NCBI GenBank assembly: GCA_031761405.1 | Contig: JASEVX010000003.1 | Location: 18,066,489 to 18,130,488 of the forward strand | From: Serripes groenlandicus | Taxonomy: Eukaryota; Mollusca; Bivalvia; Cardiida; Cardiidae | Direction of reading: 5' to 3' | Length of the DNA: 64,000 nt | Shown: piece after piece, positions 33,755 through 45,510 of the stretch | Layout of the letters: each line of letters begins with the position of its first letter | How positions within the stretch are numbered: the first letter of the stretch is position 1 | Notes under the pieces: model-generated | What the model was told of the DNA's origin: nothing | The model's database searches: none | What the model saw: only the letters and a program-made list of their open reading frames with translations | Made by a program: the position numbers and the translations under genes

Positions 33755-34897
33755 ATTTATCTTGCATGTAAAATAAGGGTTTCAGGTAAATCTACATTGA
33801 TTTTAACTAGTTTTAATAAATAACATACAAAATTACAAAAGCCCATTCATGAATGACCTCACCTAAAATAGAATGACGTCACGCGCGTGCATAAATCTGC
33901 GCCGAATTACATTGTGTACACACGACATACGGAAGCTAAAGAGTTCCGACTTCAACTCCATATTTCTCGATTATTACTACTTAATTTGTATATCTGGTGT
34001 GACGTAATACCTTAAAATGCCAATATTAACTCGAACATATTCTTAGTAGAAGTGTAAGTATTGCGGATTGGCCGTCGCTTCAGTACACACGATAGGTCAA
34101 CATGTATGTCAACCGCCGTGTTTTGAAAATGAATAGTTGTGTTGGATCTGAAAGTCAATGTATAAAGTTAGTTCAGGCTAAGGAAGTTCAAGTAACACTC
34201 AAAGTTTAAATACAGATGACTATATTCAAGACAAGTTTGATGCTCAGGCTTAGTCGTCGTTTAAATTGGAGACATTCATTTTTGGAAAAGGATACCATCA
34301 CTGTTGTGGGTAGACATGTCGAAGACACGTTACGAAACTTTTAGTTTTAAGAATCATGTAAACACTAGCTGTACGTAAATGATAAGTTATTTAACTAGAA
34401 GAAACATTTTCTGGATATCTCGCCTAAACGTAAAATGATTTTCTGTCGGAACTGCTGTATGGAAGAGGAATCCGTGGGTAGATGAGGATCGATGTTCGTG
34501 AACCCTTTCTCGTGGTAAAACACAGACTGACGATAGAAATTAAACATTTGTCGTTTAACGTGGAGTCATTTAAGTGCATTAAAATGACTTGTGGAAACAT
34601 AGATATGCTTCTCATTATAGGACATTACTCGCTTCAGATTGTATTTAAACAAGGTTACCTATGAACTGATCACGTGAGAATAAACAGGTCTATGTATGCG
34701 ACATTTTCAACGAAGAAAGACAGTTCATCAAGTAAGACTGAACATGCAGATCCCGTGTGATTTATATAACGATATTCTTTTCGATTTGTATTTGCATTGT
34801 AAAATGTGTTTAAATGTAATTAAAACAATAATAACTTTATTTCTGATTGTTATTTTATGTTTGTTCATTGCTTTGACTGTTATACTATCAACATAAT
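33755..34897. other. Unique interior of the foldback element, no clear gene
   Basis: A GC-richer patch at 33866-33910 contains a full CRE, TGACGTCA, followed by CGCGCGTGCATAAATCTGCG, which looks promoter-like. The open frames (34482-34664, 34696-34896) are short and unsupported. Confidence 0.4.
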
Positions 34898-35128
34898 TGA
34901 GCCGTTCCACGATAAAAAACAACATTATGGATTCTGCGTAATGTATCAATCCAGATCAGCCTGCGCAGGCTAATCCGGTCCGACACATTCCGTCTCAGGG
35001 GGATAGAGGTATTGAGCAATGATTCCTTAAACAGAAAATCCACAGGAGTCGAAACGTGTCTGACCGGGTTAGCCTGCGCGGCATGCTGAGGCTGATCCGG
35101 TTCGATAATTTTCTGGTGGAACGGCTCA
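34898..35128 (+). mobile_element. TGAGCCGT-MITE inside the large inverted-repeat element
   Basis: Ends TGAGCCGTTCCAC and GTGGAACGGCTCA are perfect inverted repeats. It is the best-preserved copy in the window, suggesting a later insertion into the 31.9-35.6 kb element. Confidence 0.8.
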
Positions 35129-35600
35129 TTTATATTTCAGAAAAAGTAGTTCCAGCGATTACGTCATTTCTAAAAATAAGTAGACTGATAAAGATAAAAG
35201 TTTATCATACCAGTAGACATGTAAACAAAAGGTTTATCATACCAGTGTTATACGTCACGTAATCTGCTCATTGCATGATAAATTTTGACTATATGTCGCA
35301 CTTGACGTTATATGTCGCAAGGCTGACGCTAATTGTCGCAAAAAATGACTACCTCAGGAGCCATAACTAAAAAAAGAAGGGACAGAGTCAGATGAAACAT
35401 TGTAATATGTACATTGTGAAACAGTAATACTACAAAAGAGTGCTTATAAAAGAGTGCGACATTTAGCGTTGATGTTGCGACATATAGCGGCAGTACAATT
35501 TTTTGCGACATTTGGCGTTACAGATGCGACATATAACGTTAGAAGATTTTGCAACATTTAGCGTTGGTTATTTACTTCGTGCTCAGGTGAGCTAAAAAAG

Positions 35601-38170
35601 AAACATCTATCCAAATGAAAGAGTTATTGAAATCATGCATTATAAAAGGATTAAATGCTCCAGAGAAAACCAATACCTGTGCCGTCCGAATTTTACTCTA
35701 CAGTATACACCTAAGCTGGCCGCTGTTTCCTTTAAAGGGTGTTTAAGCTTGCCAAATCAATTAAGGATGCGTGACCATTCACTGTTAATTACCATTGTTT
35801 ACGAGTGTCATTCCAAACAAATTATAAATGTAACCCCTTTTCCCAATAAACCTATCATATACATTTATGTATTTGTAACTTGCCGGGATGTGTCGATACC
35901 GTAATGGTACAATGTGATATATGCACAAATTGGTTTCACAAATCTTGTGTTAATGCACATGTGGATATTTCGACAACAGATGCGGACTTTAATTGTAACT
36001 TTTGTTAATTATTTGGCTATTATAATGATAAGATATGTGATTAAATTGGCAACATTTAAGTTTTTTACTTATAACAGCCTTCAAATACAAATTTGGTTTA
36101 TACGACGGTAAAGAAAGGTTATTGGAATTAAGAAATTGTTTAAATAAGCAAATTTTCCTTTTCCCACAATGTTTTCAATATATGTTGCTTTTTACTGTTT
36201 ACACAGCAAGAAAAAAACATTTAACTTATTTGTTATAGATTATTATTATAGTTGCATATATATATAATTACTAGAAATAAATTAAGATTTAAAGTGTTGT
36301 ATATATATATATATACTTATTGTTTATTTGTTATTTAAATTGTTCTGCCCCTTCCAAGTACCCTACAGAATAGAATGTTGCATGGATCATTTGCCTCGTA
36401 GTATGGCACATGGAAAACTGTTGAAAGTTACAAAGTAGAAAATGAAGAGGCCCAGCAATAACTAGAACTCATGACCCTTCAATCGAGTGTAAAGGAGAGG
36501 ATATAATTGAAGCAAAACCTATGGCTAGTTACTAGCAACCTATTCTATTCTTGCAATGTTTTCAAATTTCGTCCCCTGCAGATGCGTCAAAAGACATTTA
36601 CTTGTCGGAAAATCAATCCATCAATTCTCTTTATTGATATCTATAGATATGATATAAAGAGGAAAGTCGTTAAAACACTTTACAAAGAGATTCCATTTCA
36701 GCATGATCTCGATTTTTGGTTTATTCTATATCACTGATAAAAGCAATCAAACACATTATATATTTACAAAGAAAACCCCGGATATGATCATATGTAACAA
36801 ATTATACACAGTTGCCCATCTTTAATTAAACATTTTTACAACAAATCATAGCGTCCGCAGATTTGCTCTATATTATATTGCGTCGGCATTTTCCCTCTAT
36901 ATTGCATTTGTCCGCATTTTCCCTCTATAATGTATTTGTCCGCAGATCGCGTCCGCACTTTAGACCCTCCCCCCATACCGTTGTATTTATAAATAGAATT
37001 CGACGATCACGATTTCTCTGCAAATGTGTTACTCTCATTTTAAATGCATTTTATGACGCACATATTTGTTTTTTTAATTCTTTATACTATATTTATATGG
37101 CCGACAAGGCACAAAGAAAATATTTTCAATTCTGTTTTTATCTACATTTTCAATGCGTGATTGAAAATTCAAATACCGTATCTGGAGCTTAAATCGGAAA
37201 TAGTTCTCCCTGTAGCAGTTCACTCATTGAGATTTATAAATCTCTCCGCATTCATGTTTTAAAATACAATGTTTCATTTTATTTCGTAATTCTCTTTGAA
37301 TATAAGAACCACATAAGAAAACAAAGACGATATAAATATATCATTATTTCAAAAATCGTGATACATTTGAAAAGTAAGAGCAAGTATTGAGTACTACTTT
37401 CACGCGTATGAAATTCATGGAATTTTAAATAAGACGAACGGCTTCAGAATTGCAGCTACTAAATTTGTTTGTTCCAAACAAATAAAAATCAATGCAATTC
37501 CAGTGGAATTTCATTGGTACCTGCTATGTTACTGGAATACCAGTAGAATAACCAAAAATACCACTGGAACTGAACTTGAATTTGAAATATACCAAGGGAG
37601 TTAACTCTAGCATAAAACACAGGAACTCTTCAAAAAGATCTAAGTAATATTTACTACTTCCTTTACATTTTTTGGTGGGAGAAATATGTTGTGTTTCAAA
37701 GGCACAGAGAAGATTTTTGTAATTTCTTATGAACAACTTGATGGGCACATCTGGTAAATGTCTTAAATGTTACATTGTTTATTAAATTAGCAAATTGTAT
37801 TGTGCTATGTCATAAACATTTTTATATTGGTGATTTATTAGTTATATTGCCACATGGATGAAGCCATGTCTTCATATAACAAATATTTTTTATAGAATTC
37901 TGGTTCAACTGTGTTTCAATTAACCAGAATATTTTCTGTACAGTCTGCAAAGACTTTCTGTATTTTCTACTGTACAGAATCTGACCCCAGTACACCCAGA
38001 CTATTTCGTACCTGTAGGTTACCATTTATGAATTGTAGATGTGAACCATTCATGAATTGTTCATGAATAATTCATGAACTGTAACTGATCATTTCGCAGG
38101 GGTCATGTTATTTGGTTCAAAGAATAGTTTTAGAAGATTTGATGTCCGTCAACCTTTCCAAACTTGTCAA
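35601..38170. other. AT-rich, no gene seen
   Basis: Contains an (AT)n run at 36298-36315 and a faint TTAA-MITE trace at 36503-36612 (CAATGTTTTCAAATTTCGTC, GATGCGTCAAAAGAC). The 110-codon open frame at 36863-37192 has no recognisable domain. Confidence 0.4.
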
Positions 38171-38174
38171 GGCC

Positions 38175-38580
38175 CAATAAACCACAGTACAAACATGTTT
38201 GACCATGGTCTTTATGGCAGCCACAGTTGTTTGGTCAAAACATGTTTGACCATGGTCAACACACAGTCGAACATGTTTGACCTTGTTTTCAGGGGCGGCA
38301 ATATACCACAACCTTGGTCAAAACATGTTTGACCATGGTTTTGGGGATCATGGTCAAGCATGTTAGACCACGGTCATTAGGTGACTTTGGTGCATGGATA
38401 ATCATGGTCAGACTTTCATTCATGGTTGACCATGTCCAGAAAGGCGGCAATATACCACAGCATGAATCATGTTTGACCAAGGTTCATCCATGGTCCACAC
38501 ACAGTCAATCCTGTTTTTTAAACATGGTTAATCATGTTTGAAACATGGCCAACCATGTTTTAACCATGGTTATTTCACAG
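38175..38580. repeat. CATGGTC palindrome-rich cluster 2
   Basis: At least ten copies of AACATGTTTGACCATGG-type motifs plus a duplicated GGCGGCAATATACCACA (38293 and 38442) and CACACACAGTC. Units are inverted and direct, so open frames are on both strands. Confidence 0.85.
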
Positions 38581-38631
38581 GATCGCGTCAGCTATGAGAC
38601 ATTTATATAGCGTTCGTTTAAAATTAAACAT

Positions 38632-38882
38632 CGATACTTTCTGACGCCTCTGCAGCCGATGGCTTTTTGAAAACATAGTAACAAAAGAAGAAATTGATCA
38701 TATTTTGTCAAAACATAGAAAAAAAATATAAATGAATGAATAACCTATGACTAAAAGTGGAAATCATTGCGACAAAAGGAGAAATTACTCGATTTGAGCA
38801 ATTTCTTCTTTTGTCACTATGTTTTCAAAAAGCCGTCTGCTGCAGAGGCGTCAGAAAGCGTTTATATGAGGGAAAGGGTTAA
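38632..38882 (-). mobile_element. TTAA-MITE type A, rearranged with two short arms
   Basis: The left starts with ACTTTCTGACGCCTCTGCAG to AGAAATTGATCA, then jumps to TATTTTGTCAAAACATAG and a normal right half ending TATGAGGGAAAGGGTTAA. Both ends are thus the short-arm type. Confidence 0.8.
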
Positions 38883-39043
38883 CAAATGTATATTTGACTT
38901 TTGTAGAGAGGTCTGCTTTGACAAAATCATATCCAATATTTGGTACAAAATGGAAAACATTCTTGAAATGGAGAATGCATGTTTTCAAAAAGATGTCTTC
39001 TGCAAAAAGCATCAGAATTCGTCTATATCATGAGGGAAAGGTA
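38883..39043 (-). mobile_element. TTAA-MITE fragment
   Basis: Abuts the preceding copy: GAAAACATTCTTGAAATGG, TTTTCAAAAAGATGTCTTC and CATGAGGGAAAGGTA. Confidence 0.55.
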
Positions 39044-40904
39044 CATTAAAATGAGGATTCAAGTTCAGTATTAATTATGATAGTTTAGGTACAAAAATGA
39101 CATCAAATACTCCACACATTTCTCACCTTGTTAGAAATAGGACACACCTGGAGATATCGTTATGAAATATTTATTGTTAAAATTGGATGCTTGTGCTAGA
39201 TACATGTATAACCCATTGTAATATAATACACAATATACAGTATTATGATATACAGCTAAACGGAAACCATGAGCTAGTCACAAAATTTAAAATCCTCACA
39301 TTTTCTACCCAATTATGTGGACACAAAACTTCAACTTAAGTCAGGTAAACTATAATAATTTATGTATAATTACCTGAGAGATACAGAGGATAGGGTGCTA
39401 ATTTAAGAAATATAAGAAATTCTATCTGTAAATAAACATTAATTTTTTAATAGAATTGTATACTTTTTGAATAATATTGAAAACTTCATTGTGAGAACAT
39501 ATCTCCTTTCGCAACAAAGATATCTGCTACAGTATGCGTCAAACTGCATGCGTCTTCTTTCATGGAAAGGGTTTAATGTCCAATTATTAATGTACTTTAT
39601 GATGATTATTGTAACCTTCTGATATTTCTCTGTGTTTTTCACTGTCAACTATTTTGCCATTTATGATTCCATTTGGCTCTGCCTTTATAGTTTTTGTGGC
39701 GATTGGTTTGACAATCGCCACAATGCTAACAGAAACAACAACAACGAAAAATATTTACATAGTCGGTTTTGAACAATCGGTTGATATTTTTTTTCCTTAC
39801 TGCAAACTAATTTACTCACATCCGTTATAGTTCCATCATTGATGCAGAGACGTGATTAATAATAATTATGTCAGTGCTACTTTGGTACCGGATTGTTACT
39901 AATATTTGAGTTTTATCGAGACATTATCTACATAGAGTTAAAATATGTAAACATTATCTTCGTCATGATTGGGCAGATAATAAATATCATTGCGCGTTCT
40001 GCCTTGCAAATAACGGCAAATAACTCTGATGATACTCAAATCTGGAAATTCCGAAAGGTTCTATAAATAACTCGCGAGACTCTGGTGTTCTTAAATCTCA
40101 ATATTATAAACGCTTTATTTTGTAGTTCTTTAAATATATGAAAGCGTCTAGATGATAAGACTGGTTTACAAAGGTTTATAGGACACACGATGTCAGTGTG
40201 TACACACGTTATGTGTACACGTCTGCACGTTCTAGCAATGCTGAAAGTGTAGCCTAATTTAGTTTGGAGATCGAGCATTATAATATATGCATATATTTTT
40301 ATAAATTGAACAGTTTGGCAAATAGTGAAATTGTGCTTTTTGAGCATGTTTTGTGTTTGTTTTTGCACTCACATTATTCGAAGCAGTTTAACAACCTCAG
40401 AGACATATACATACACTGTGTTTATATGTCTCTGACAACCCTCAATCATGCAATGTGAAGGGACTAAATTAAACAGACCTGTTTAATATCGGACATCGTT
40501 GAAACAAACACCAAACTAATGGATACTGTTTTCTCTCCTTTCTTGATAATTTAGTCATTTCTAAAGTGTAAAAAATGTTTTATCTTAATATGGCCTAGCG
40601 ACCTGGTGATAAGCATGTGATTACCCAAACAATTTAGATTACAAATAGCCATTCTAATGAGCTAAAACGGTAGTCTATCGAATACCCACTAGATTTTTCA
40701 TAACTTTGGAATGGCCTAATTTTTAACACATCATGACCAATTTCAGAACGTAACTAAAACATCACCAAGACAACATTCTGGCAAACTAACATTATTCTAC
40801 TGTCAAATTGCAGGATTTTCCATACGGTCGCCACTACAGTGCCATTGGCGCTTTGATTTAGTCAGAAGTTTATTTTGATATAACCATATTGTGCATGTAT
40901 TGAT
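39044..40904. other. AT-rich; one MITE remnant and two hairpins, no gene
   Basis: A TTAA-MITE right end lies at 39460-39573 (ATATTGAAAACTTCATTG to CATGGAAAGGGTTTAA). A perfect 12-bp hairpin, TTGTGGCGATTG with its complement, spans 39694-39723. A second inverted repeat is at 40398-40434. Confidence 0.5.
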
Positions 40905-41281
40905 ATCCATTACATCAGATTGCTTTGCAAGACATTTGGGCAAAACTTTGGAAAGCAACTACCTGTATTAATGTAATTGTATCAACTTATTGAATCAAGT
41001 TGAAAACATTGTTGCAAAATTTAATGGAGCAATTGCTCATAATGAGCAATGCATTTCTCCTTATGTATCAATGTTTTCAAAAGTAGTTTGTTGCAGAGGC
41101 GTCAGAAAACATCTGCCTGGGTTTAATGTCTGGTGACAAAATAAGAAATTTCTCCTTTTGTCAAAACGTTTTCAACTCTATTCAATTGTTGTACTTTTAT
41201 TCAAAGGGAGTTTCCAAAAAAAAATTGAGTATGTTTTCAAAGTTGTCTGCTGCAGATTTGTTGTATGTGGGAAAGGGTTAA
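40905..41281. mobile_element. Two TTAA-MITE copies back to back
   Basis: A - type copy lacking its left end (to about 41127, core GCTCATAATGAGC) and a + type right part (41128-41281, ending GTATGTGGGAAAGGGTTAA). Confidence 0.7.
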
Positions 41282-41729
41282 TCCTTTACCTGATAAGCTA
41301 TTTTTGTTTGTTGCCTCTTTCAAACTGAGAACACACATGCAAAAACCACTGGCTTCTTGATAAATGGTTGTTACAACATCTTGTTATAACAGATTTGCAT
41401 ACAATGATAACTTAGAGATAAAGTCAAAACATAGCTAAATAGAAGAAATTACTAATTTTGTACAATGTTAATTAACTGCAATGTTTCATAGTTGTCTGGG
41501 TTGAGAGATATTTCTGTACTTTCGGGAAGGGTTAAAAGCTGTCGACTCTATCCAGATAGTTCAGTGTGATTATTTAGTGTCATATTCTCCATGCAGTATT
41601 TATATTTTATTGTCACATTGTGTTGCTAGGCTGTATTGTGTGTGGACATAATTTATAATGTAATGTTTGTGAGGCTGGATTGATTTCCTTGCTGGTAAAT
41701 AGTGATTAAGAAAATATTGTGTTGGATTA

Positions 41730-41960
41730 TTAAACCCTTTCCCTCATACAACAATTCTGCAGCAGACGACTTTAAACATACTTTAACAGAAAATAGAAAA
41801 TCTCTATAATTGAATGAATAACCTATGACTAATAGTGGAAAACATTGTGGCAAAAGGAGAAATTGCTCGTTTTGAGCAATTTCTTCTTTTGTCACTATGT
41901 TTTCAAAAAGCTGTCTGCTGCAGAGGCGTCAGAAAGCGCCTATATGAGGGAAACGGTTAA
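41730..41960 (-). mobile_element. TTAA-MITE type A, complete
   Basis: TTAAACCCTTTCCCTCATAC to TATGAGGGAAACGGTTAA; core GCTCGTTTTGAGC. Confidence 0.93.
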
Positions 41961-42204
41961 ACTCTTTTTATGGTACAGACATTGCTAATTCCCACTGCAA
42001 CAGGTGAAGTCTTTCATTTGAAATAGTGATTAATCACAAGATTATCATGTCAAATAAGCTTAAGTTCACGAAAGAGGAGGAAAGATGGTCGGAAAGAACT
42101 GTAAATGTCTAAACAAGTTCTTGGGATGCATTGATGTTTTCAAAGTCGACCAAAAACTGATGATTTAATTAGCATATATGTACACAAAGGTTATAGTTTA
42201 TTAT

Positions 42205-42405
42205 AATGAGTGATTCTGCAGCAGACAACTTTGAACATATTTTGTCAATAAATAGAAAATCTCTTTAATTGATTGGATAACCTATGACTAAAAGAGGAAA
42301 ACATTGTGGCAAAAGGAGAAATTGCTTGTTTTGAGCAATTTCTTCTTTTGTCACTATGTTTTCAAAAAGCCGTCTGCTGCAGAGGCGTCAGAAAGCATCT
42401 ATATG
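42205..42405 (-). mobile_element. TTAA-MITE type A without terminal repeats
   Basis: The body is well preserved from GATTCTGCAGCAGACAAC to AAGCATCTATATGA, but both CCCTTTCCC ends are absent. Confidence 0.8.
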
Positions 42406-42641
42406 ATTGATTGTTTGGTATATGCCGCCATGGTCTTCAATTCACAGATTTATTATTGCTCCCAAATTTAAAGTACTTAATGTCATGATGTCTCTTCTAT
42501 TTTACAGACTGATATATATTCACCCCTTACCTGATAGTCAATTTCGGTATTATCTTAGTTGGCTTCATGCGAAAATGTTATAACTATATATTGCAACAAT
42601 AGATAAGTTACAACTGTTTTCCATGAATTTAAGCTTATGTT

Positions 42642-43097
42642 ATAACCATTTCCCACATATATCAAATCAGAAGCAGTCCTCTTTAGAACAACTGAGGAAA
42701 TTCTTTGGACATTATCTCTATAAACGAAAGTATATATAATTATTGGATAGAGTTGAAATCATTAATTGTGTATGAAATAAGGATGAAATTCCAATTTTCC
42801 TTAACCCTTTCCCTCATAAAGACGCTTTCTGACGCCTCTGCAGCAGACGGCTTTTTGAAAACATAGTGACAAAAGAAGAAATTGCACAAAATGTGCAATT
42901 TGTCCTTTTGCCACAATGTTTTCCACTTTTTTTCATAGGTTATCAATTCAATCGTAGAGATTTTCCATTTTTTGACAAAATATGTTCAAAGGCGTCTGCT
43001 GCAGAATTGCCGTATGAGGGAAAGGGTTAAGCCCCAATTTTTCAAAAGTCATCTGTTGCAGATATATCAAAATTTGTTTTCATGTCGGAATTGGTTA
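42642..43097 (-). mobile_element. TTAA-MITE type B, old copy split by a nested copy
   Basis: Left part ATAACCATTTCCCACATATA to ATTCCAATTTTCC; right part CCCCAATTTTTCAAAAGTC to GTCGGAATTGGTTAA. Confidence 0.75.
42801..43030 (+). mobile_element. TTAA-MITE type A, complete, nested
   Basis: TTAACCCTTTCCCTCATAAA to GTATGAGGGAAAGGGTTAA; core GCACAAAATGTGC. Confidence 0.93.
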
Positions 43098-43371
43098 ATT
43101 AAGACAGGTAATATATATAAAATGCAGGATCATCATTTAGAAGAGATGCAACAATAAACATCTTCTTGTCCTGTTTTGTTTGAACTGTGGCTCTATCCAT
43201 AAATCACAATGGCACTTGTGATTGCACTTTGGTCTGTTTGTTTGATTTTCAACCCTCTGTTTTGGGGTGGTGGACGATATGTTATCTTACTAGAATAATG
43301 TTCTGCGCCAAGCGACGCGTTTTCGAAGGAAAGCGATAATTTAACTTGTACATTTCCAAAGTGTTACCTAT

Positions 43372-43555
43372 TTAACACTTTCCCTCATATGACAATTCTA
43401 CAGCAGACGACTTTTAATTTTTTTGTTAAAAAAAAGAAAATCTCTATAATTGAATGGATAACCTGTAAGTGTAATTTCTTCTTTTGTCACTATGTTTTCA
43501 AAAAGCTGTCTGCTGCAGAAGCGTCAGAAAGCTTCTATATGAGGGAAAGTGTTAA
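43372..43555 (-). mobile_element. TTAA-MITE type A with the core deleted
   Basis: TTAACACTTTCCCTCATATG to TATGAGGGAAAGTGTTAA; about 45 bp including the left half of the core hairpin are missing. Confidence 0.88.
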
Positions 43556-43811
43556 ATTTTAATGACCTAAGAAGTAGCACTGGATATATATACGTAGCTC
43601 CACTTGGAAACTGCACTTGCACAGTTCTGAGATAGCAAATACCATAGGAGCATTTTAGTATGGCAGAGCTTGATGGTGCTCCCAGGGTTTTATTTTGGGT
43701 GTGGGTGGATATTAAGAGATAATTGTCACATGGGGTCTGTTGCTATGTAGATGACCCAATTGAAATGGATCAAGCTTATAATGATTCTTATATTAGAATC
43801 AGTCCTTAAAG

Positions 43812-43943
43812 TTGACCCTTTCCCATATGCAGACACATTTTGACGCAATGGCAGCAGATGACTTTCTTCTTTTGTCACATTGTTTTCAAAAGTCGTCTGC
43901 TGCAAAAGCGTCAGAAAGTGTCCGTATGAGAGAAAGTGTTGAT
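43812..43943. mobile_element. Short TTAA-MITE derivative with paired short arms
   Basis: GACCCTTTCCCATATGCAGA, GCAGCAGATGACTTTC, then directly CTTCTTTTGTCACATTG and GTATGAGAGAAAGTG; about 130 bp. Confidence 0.75.
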
Positions 43944-43982
43944 TAAGGTGGAAAAATATATTTACACTGTCTTGTTTTTCCT

Positions 43983-44199
43983 TAACCCTTTCCCTCATAC
44001 GACAATTCTGCAGCAGACGACTTTGAACGTATTTTGTCAAAACATAGAAAATCTCCATAACTGAATGGATATATAACCTTTGACAAAAAATGGAAACATT
44101 GTGGCAAAAGTTTTGTGCAATTTCTTCTTTTGTCACTATGTTTTCAAAAAGCCGTCTGCTGCAGAGGCGTCAGAAAGCATCTATATGAGGGAAAGGGTT
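43983..44199 (-). mobile_element. TTAA-MITE type A, small core deletion
   Basis: TTAACCCTTTCCCTCATACG to TATGAGGGAAAGGGTTAG; the core reads GGCAAAAGTTTTGTGC, lacking one stem arm. Confidence 0.9.
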
Positions 44200-44239
44200 A
44201 GATTATCAGGTTGGTTCAATGACTGATAGAATTAAAAGA

Positions 44240-44372
44240 TATTGTTTGAAAGGAAGCCATTTCAAATGATTTTAAATAATGTTTGAAAAGAAGCCATTCA
44301 AATAATGTTCAATATTGTTTGAAAGAAGCCTTTTTAAATGATTTTCAATAATGTTTGAAAAGAAGCCATCTC
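44240..44372. repeat. About 45-bp tandem repeat, three units
   Basis: Units share ATTGTTTGAAA, GAAGCCATT and AAATGATTTTAAATAA. Confidence 0.8.
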
Positions 44373-44400
44373 AGGTAGTACTACCTGTTCCCTTATTCCA

Positions 44401-44629
44401 TTAACCCTTTCCCACATACAACAAATCTGCAGCAGACGACTTTAAAATCATCTGGGGGAAAATATGGAAAGCTCTATAAATGAAAGTTTAAAAATTGAAT
44501 AGAGTTGAAGATATTGTGGCAGAAGGAGAAATTGCTTGTTTTGAGCAATTTCTTCATTTGCCACAATGTTTTCTATAAGTTGTCTGCTGCAGAGGCATCA
44601 GAAAGCATCTATATGTTGGAAAGGGTTAA
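44401..44629 (-). mobile_element. TTAA-MITE type B, complete
   Basis: TTAACCCTTTCCCACATACA to TATGTTGGAAAGGGTTAA. Confidence 0.92.
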
Positions 44630-44821
44630 AAGATAGGGTAATGTTAGTTTGCTTTTAGTGTATTCTAAGTTTGTATATTAGGTATATTGAAATAAGCATA
44701 ATAAAAGTAAAATATGAAAGGAAAACACTGAGATAAAATGGTCCTCTTGAAACACTATTTATGTTTTATGTCTTACAATATTATGATAAGGTATAATTTA
44801 TGGTAACAGTGGCCCCTTTCC

Positions 44822-45456
44822 TTATAACCCTTTCCCACATGCAAACACATTTAATTGGTTTGCAGCAGATGTCCTTTGAAGACTGTTGAGGCAAAACTTT
44901 CACTGGAGATCTCTCCTTTTGCAACTTTATTTTCAACTACAATAATAACACCGGAAAGTCGGCTCATGAAATTTGTTGCTTGTGTGATAAAAGTAAAAAG
45001 TTTCATAGATTTCTTCATAGTCCAGGAAGCCGAGCCCCGGTAGCTCAGTCGGTAGCGACGCGGGCTGTCAATCCAGGGGTTGTGAGTCCGAATCCCGGCT
45101 TGGTCAACTTTCTTTTTGACGATTGACAAAAGTCAATGCGACATGCGTCATTCGTCTTCCACCAAATTGGGCTAAGTCTATGTGGAAAAGCAGCCAGTTG
45201 CTTTGGAAGATTGTTGTGTGGAGTACTGGTGTGAGTAAGCAAGGAAATGCATGATTAGGTGAACTGGCCGCCGTGATATAACTGAGAAATTGTTAAAAAA
45301 CGGCGTTAAACCCCAATCAATTATAGTCCAGGCAAAAATGTGAAAAATCTCTTTTAATGAAAGCACAATTGTCACATTGAATTTTAATTTTTAAAGTCCA
45401 CACTGTTTTCAAAAGTACAGATGTGTCAAAATGTCTTTGCATGTGGAAAAGGGTCA
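44822..45456. mobile_element. Composite TTAA-MITE with a SINE insertion
   Basis: Left part ATAACCCTTTCCCACATGC to about 45016; right part from 45333 (GAAAAATCTCTTTTAATG) to GTGGAAAAGGGTCAA. Both ends are the short-arm type, so it probably joins two copies. It ends 54 bp before the first Ig-gene exon. Confidence 0.65.
45027..45322 (+). mobile_element. SINE with tRNA head (GTC at the anticodon position), complete
   Basis: Head GCCCCGGTAGCTCAGTCGG (A box) and GTCCGAATCC (B box), then GACAAAAGTCAATGCGAC, GTACTGGTGTGAG, GTGAACTGGCCGCCGTG and tail CGGCGTTAAACCCCAATCAA. Target duplication ATAGTCCAGG at 45017-45026 and 45323-45332. Confidence 0.9.
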
Positions 45457-45510
45457 AATCTGAAATTATCAATGATCAGTGTCTTAAAATTTCGTTATCT
45501 TATTTTGTAG

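Larger units (their letters stand above)
31903..35577. mobile_element. Large foldback-type element of nested inverted repeats
   Basis: Outer inverted repeats are about 280 bp (31991-32272 versus 35288-35569), each built of short units such as ACGCTAAATGTCGCA and GACGTTATATGTCGCA in one orientation, then the same in the opposite orientation. Four further inverted pairs lie inside: 32283-32507/33380-33602 (21-bp units), 32522-32613/32972-33064, 32635-32690/32715-32770 and 33607-33644/33717-33754. The part 33755-35280 is single-copy here apart from a MITE. No transposase frame is recognisable. Confidence 0.7.
31501..35600 (-). mobile_element. AGCTCACCTGAGC repeat, inverted, split by a 3.7-kb element
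   Basis: Left piece 31501-31902 holds reversed units (CATGTTTTTCGACCAATCAA, GGAATCTGATAGA). Right piece 35578-35600 is the reversed start GCTCAGGTGAGCTAAAA. The two pieces belong to one element interrupted by the inverted-repeat complex. Confidence 0.65.

Noticed and set aside
33531..33776. 81-codon plus-strand frame in the foldback element
   Set aside because: It is the antisense of a 21-bp array followed by a palindrome arm.
36863..37192. 110-codon open frame in AT-rich DNA
   Set aside because: Low-complexity hydrophobic and basic residues, no domain and no neighbouring exons.
45423..45510. Start of the Ig gene at the upstream ATG
   Set aside because: This stretch is the end of a TTAA-MITE followed by a polypyrimidine tract and AG acceptor; the true exon begins at 45511.
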